Shown here piece by piece: positions 62,368 through 64,000 of a stretch of DNA of 64,000 nt. A program made the translations under genes and the position numbers. Positions within the stretch are counted from its first letter, which is position 1. Every line of letters starts with the position of its first letter. Below the pieces are notes generated by a model, which ran no database searches, was not told the origin of the DNA, and worked only from the letters and a program-made list of their open reading frames with translations. Source of the stretch: Fidelibacterota bacterium. Its GTDB lineage: Bacteria; Fidelibacterota; UBA8477; JABMPR01. The stretch covers positions 23,998 to 87,997 of the forward strand of contig JADHVL010000018.1 in the NCBI GenBank assembly GCA_016784025.1, in the 5' to 3' direction.

Positions 62368-64000
62368 ATGAGACACAAATCCATACAGCTAATTCTATTT
62401 TCAGCTCTCTTTGCAATGCCACTAATAGGTGAGTATTGGCAGCAATATGTTGAGTACAAAATGGATATATATTTAGACTCAGAGGAAAAAACGCTTGAGG
62501 CAACTTCAAATCTGCTCTATGTGAATCACTCTCCTGATACCCTCGATCAGATCCTCATGCATCTCTACCCCAACGCCTTCAATGAAGGCACCATCGCTGA
62601 AGAAGTGTGGGGTGGGTACGGTCAATCATTTAATGATGATAAGGATTGGACAGGTATCCGCATTCAAAAAATGGTCAGCGATTCTATTGACCTTGCTTTT
62701 GATATTCGTGATGACACTATTTTAGAAATTACACTCAATGAGCAGCTTTTTCCGGGTGATACACTCGTATTTACCCTGGATTGGCTATCCATCATTCATC
62801 CCCTTATCGGTCGTGGTGGGTGGGAAGAAAACCAATTTGACTTCACCCAATGGTATCCAAAATTTGTTGTATATGATGAGAACGGGTGGCACGACGATCC
62901 CTTTGGTGACTGGGGTGAGTTCTATGGTGAGTTTGGAAAATATACAGTGAATCTTGACCTTCCGGAGGCTCAAATTGTGGCTGCTACGGGTATTGTTATT
63001 GATGGCGACCCAGGCTGGGATTCTGTGAGAGTTGATACCTCACTGGCATGGGAGGATTGGGTCGAGGAGTTTAGGGAGGGAAGAGATGCTTACCTCACTG
63101 ATCTGGATAGCACTGCGAGGCGTCAAGTGAGCTTTCAGGCTGAAAATGTACATGACTTTGCCTGGATATGCTCTCAAGATTTTGTTTATGAGCATGGGCA
63201 ATGGAATGGAATCGATGTACATGCTGTATTTCCCACTGAAGTTGGCGAATCCTGGACAAAAGATATGGTTAAATGGGGTGAGAGGTCTCTTGAGTGGTTG
63301 TCTGGAAAATTTGGAATGTATACCTGGCCTCAGATAACGCTGGCAAAATCCCTGGGAACCGGGGGTATGGAATACCCCATGATTATTCTGGATTATACAG
63401 ATAGTGAGGGATTGGCCGTCCATGAAGTGGGTCACAATTGGTTCTATGGAATTTTTGGGAATGATGAACTGGATGATCCCTGGCTTGACGAGGGCTTCAC
63501 CACCTTTCAAACTCGGTGGTATTTGGAACATCATTATCCAAAAAATGGATATGAACTTTCCCGAGAATACATCACACAATTTGAATCAGATCATTTACAT
63601 CGCGAGATGTACGAAGAGGCTGAGCTAAAATCGGCAATTCGGTATATCCTTTCTACTGCTAATGAGCCCATGGCAACTCCGAGTTTTGATTATGATTACT
63701 ATGGGTCTTACAGTAGTAACTCGTATGATAAAGGCTCAATAATGCTGGCTATGCTGAAAAATTATATGGGAGAAGAACGCTTCCTGGCTGGTATGAGGCT
63801 TTACTTCTCTCGCTGGGCACTAAAGCATGTCAATGAAGACCGATTTGTCAAAGCCATGGAGGATGGTTGCGGGGAAGAATTGGATTGGTTTTTTGATCAA
63901 TGGCTACGCACCACCACTTTTGTGGACTATAAATTGGTTGATTGGTCTGTGGAGACCCATGATCAGGATCATTTTACAACAGAAATAAATGTCGATAATA
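62368..64000 (+). CDS. M1 family metallopeptidase, cut by window end
   Basis: An exported peptidase open to the window edge (544 codons seen). A short signal (LILFSALFAMPLIGEY) follows the ATG, with AAGGGA 10 bases upstream. The zinc site HEVGH at residues 352-356 with the third ligand E375 gives HExxH-x18-E, and GGMEYP at 332-337 is the equivalent of the GAMEN substrate motif. It should be an aminopeptidase-type zinc enzyme acting on peptides outside the cytoplasm. A 142-base gap separates it from aspS; no terminator is clear there. Confidence 0.92.
   Translation, partial: MRHKSIQLILFSALFAMPLIGEYWQQYVEYKMDIYLDSEEKTLEATSNLLYVNHSPDTLDQILMHLYPNAFNEGTIAEEVWGGYGQSFNDDKDWTGIRIQKMVSDSIDLAFDIRDDTILEITLNEQLFPGDTLVFTLDWLSIIHPLIGRGGWEENQFDFTQWYPKFVVYDENGWHDDPFGDWGEFYGEFGKYTVNLDLPEAQIVAATGIVIDGDPGWDSVRVDTSLAWEDWVEEFREGRDAYLTDLDSTARRQVSFQAENVHDFAWICSQDFVYEHGQWNGIDVHAVFPTEVGESWTKDMVKWGERSLEWLSGKFGMYTWPQITLAKSLGTGGMEYPMIILDYTDSEGLAVHEVGHNWFYGIFGNDELDDPWLDEGFTTFQTRWYLEHHYPKNGYELSREYITQFESDHLHREMYEEAELKSAIRYILSTANEPMATPSFDYDYYGSYSSNSYDKGSIMLAMLKNYMGEERFLAGMRLYFSRWALKHVNEDRFVKAMEDGCGEELDWFFDQWLRTTTFVDYKLVDWSVETHDQDHFTTEINVDN

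Noticed and set aside
63040..63579. 179-codon open frame on the - strand opposite the M1 peptidase
   Set aside because: Antisense to the zinc-site region of a clearly conserved peptidase; no ribosome site or family.

Overview
The window is about 64 kb of a Gram-negative bacterial chromosome, densely coded on both strands and without tRNA or rRNA genes that I can see. Several proteins end in type IX secretion (T9SS) sorting domains with YPNP motifs. There are DUF4249/TonB-receptor, Omp28-like and DUF6029-like outer-membrane proteins and a dockerin-tailed subtilase. Together with moderate GC content these point to the Fibrobacteres-Chlorobi-Bacteroidetes superphylum; a lineage such as Neomarinimicrobiota or Calditrichota is my best guess, which is inference and not proof.

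Layout. 1-3756: end of a DUF1385 gene, prfA, a PepSY-like membrane protein, a DUF4920 lipoprotein, then an ECF sigma factor, a putative anti-sigma, a glutaredoxin and an orphan groES. 3909-6695: thiol/sulfur redox genes (CoA-disulfide-reductase-like flavoprotein, DUF1858, OsmC, rhodanese, DUF6132). 6667-11279: exported proteins (T9SS cargo, TlpA thioredoxin, DUF6029-like barrel, Omp28-like lipoprotein, DUF2231). 11326-12330: a di-heme peroxidase. 12481-18559: a TetR regulator with a strong dyad operator driving a beta-oxidation operon (acyl-CoA dehydrogenase, thiolase, fused hydroxyacyl-CoA dehydrogenase/enoyl-CoA hydratase). 18651-21074: DksA/TraR-type zinc finger and an S9 peptidase. 27008 down to 21094: a complete hydrogenase maturation operon hypABFCDE without hydrogenase subunits. 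27216-30494: SPL-like radical SAM protein and subtilase. 36779 down to 30735: a MerR regulator with a cysteine-rich tail heading a polysulfide/thiosulfate-reductase-like molybdoenzyme operon (A, B, C subunits), two YeeE/YedE half-transporters and a rhodanese whose catalytic Cys is Ser. 37192-41050: EamA transporter, parA, parB, M23 peptidase, bactofilin. 41057-48186: complete F1Fo ATP synthase operon. 48292-53974: a histidine kinase / NtrC-type regulator pair followed by a putative sigma-54-controlled secretion operon. 54103-56031: a pentaheme cytochrome with a T9SS tail. 59582 down to 56033: TonB receptor and DUF4249 lipoprotein. 59769-62225: XRE regulator, a structured non-coding stretch, aspS. 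62368-64000: an M1 metallopeptidase cut by the window end.

The most interesting block is 48292-53974. A membrane histidine kinase and a GAFTGA-bearing regulator are followed by a symmetrical array of four GTCGA half-sites, a sigma-54-like -24/-12 element about 109 bp further on, and three exported proteins: an Asp/Gly repeat protein, a beta-rich probable barrel, and an LTxxQ (Spy/CpxP/ZraP-like) protein. The arrangement recalls the ZraPSR envelope-stress system but with new partners; the surface pentaheme cytochrome follows directly after a terminator. A second theme is dispersed palindromic repeats (32503, 48144, 51366, 57018), one of which appears to have become the translated N-terminus of a lipoprotein.
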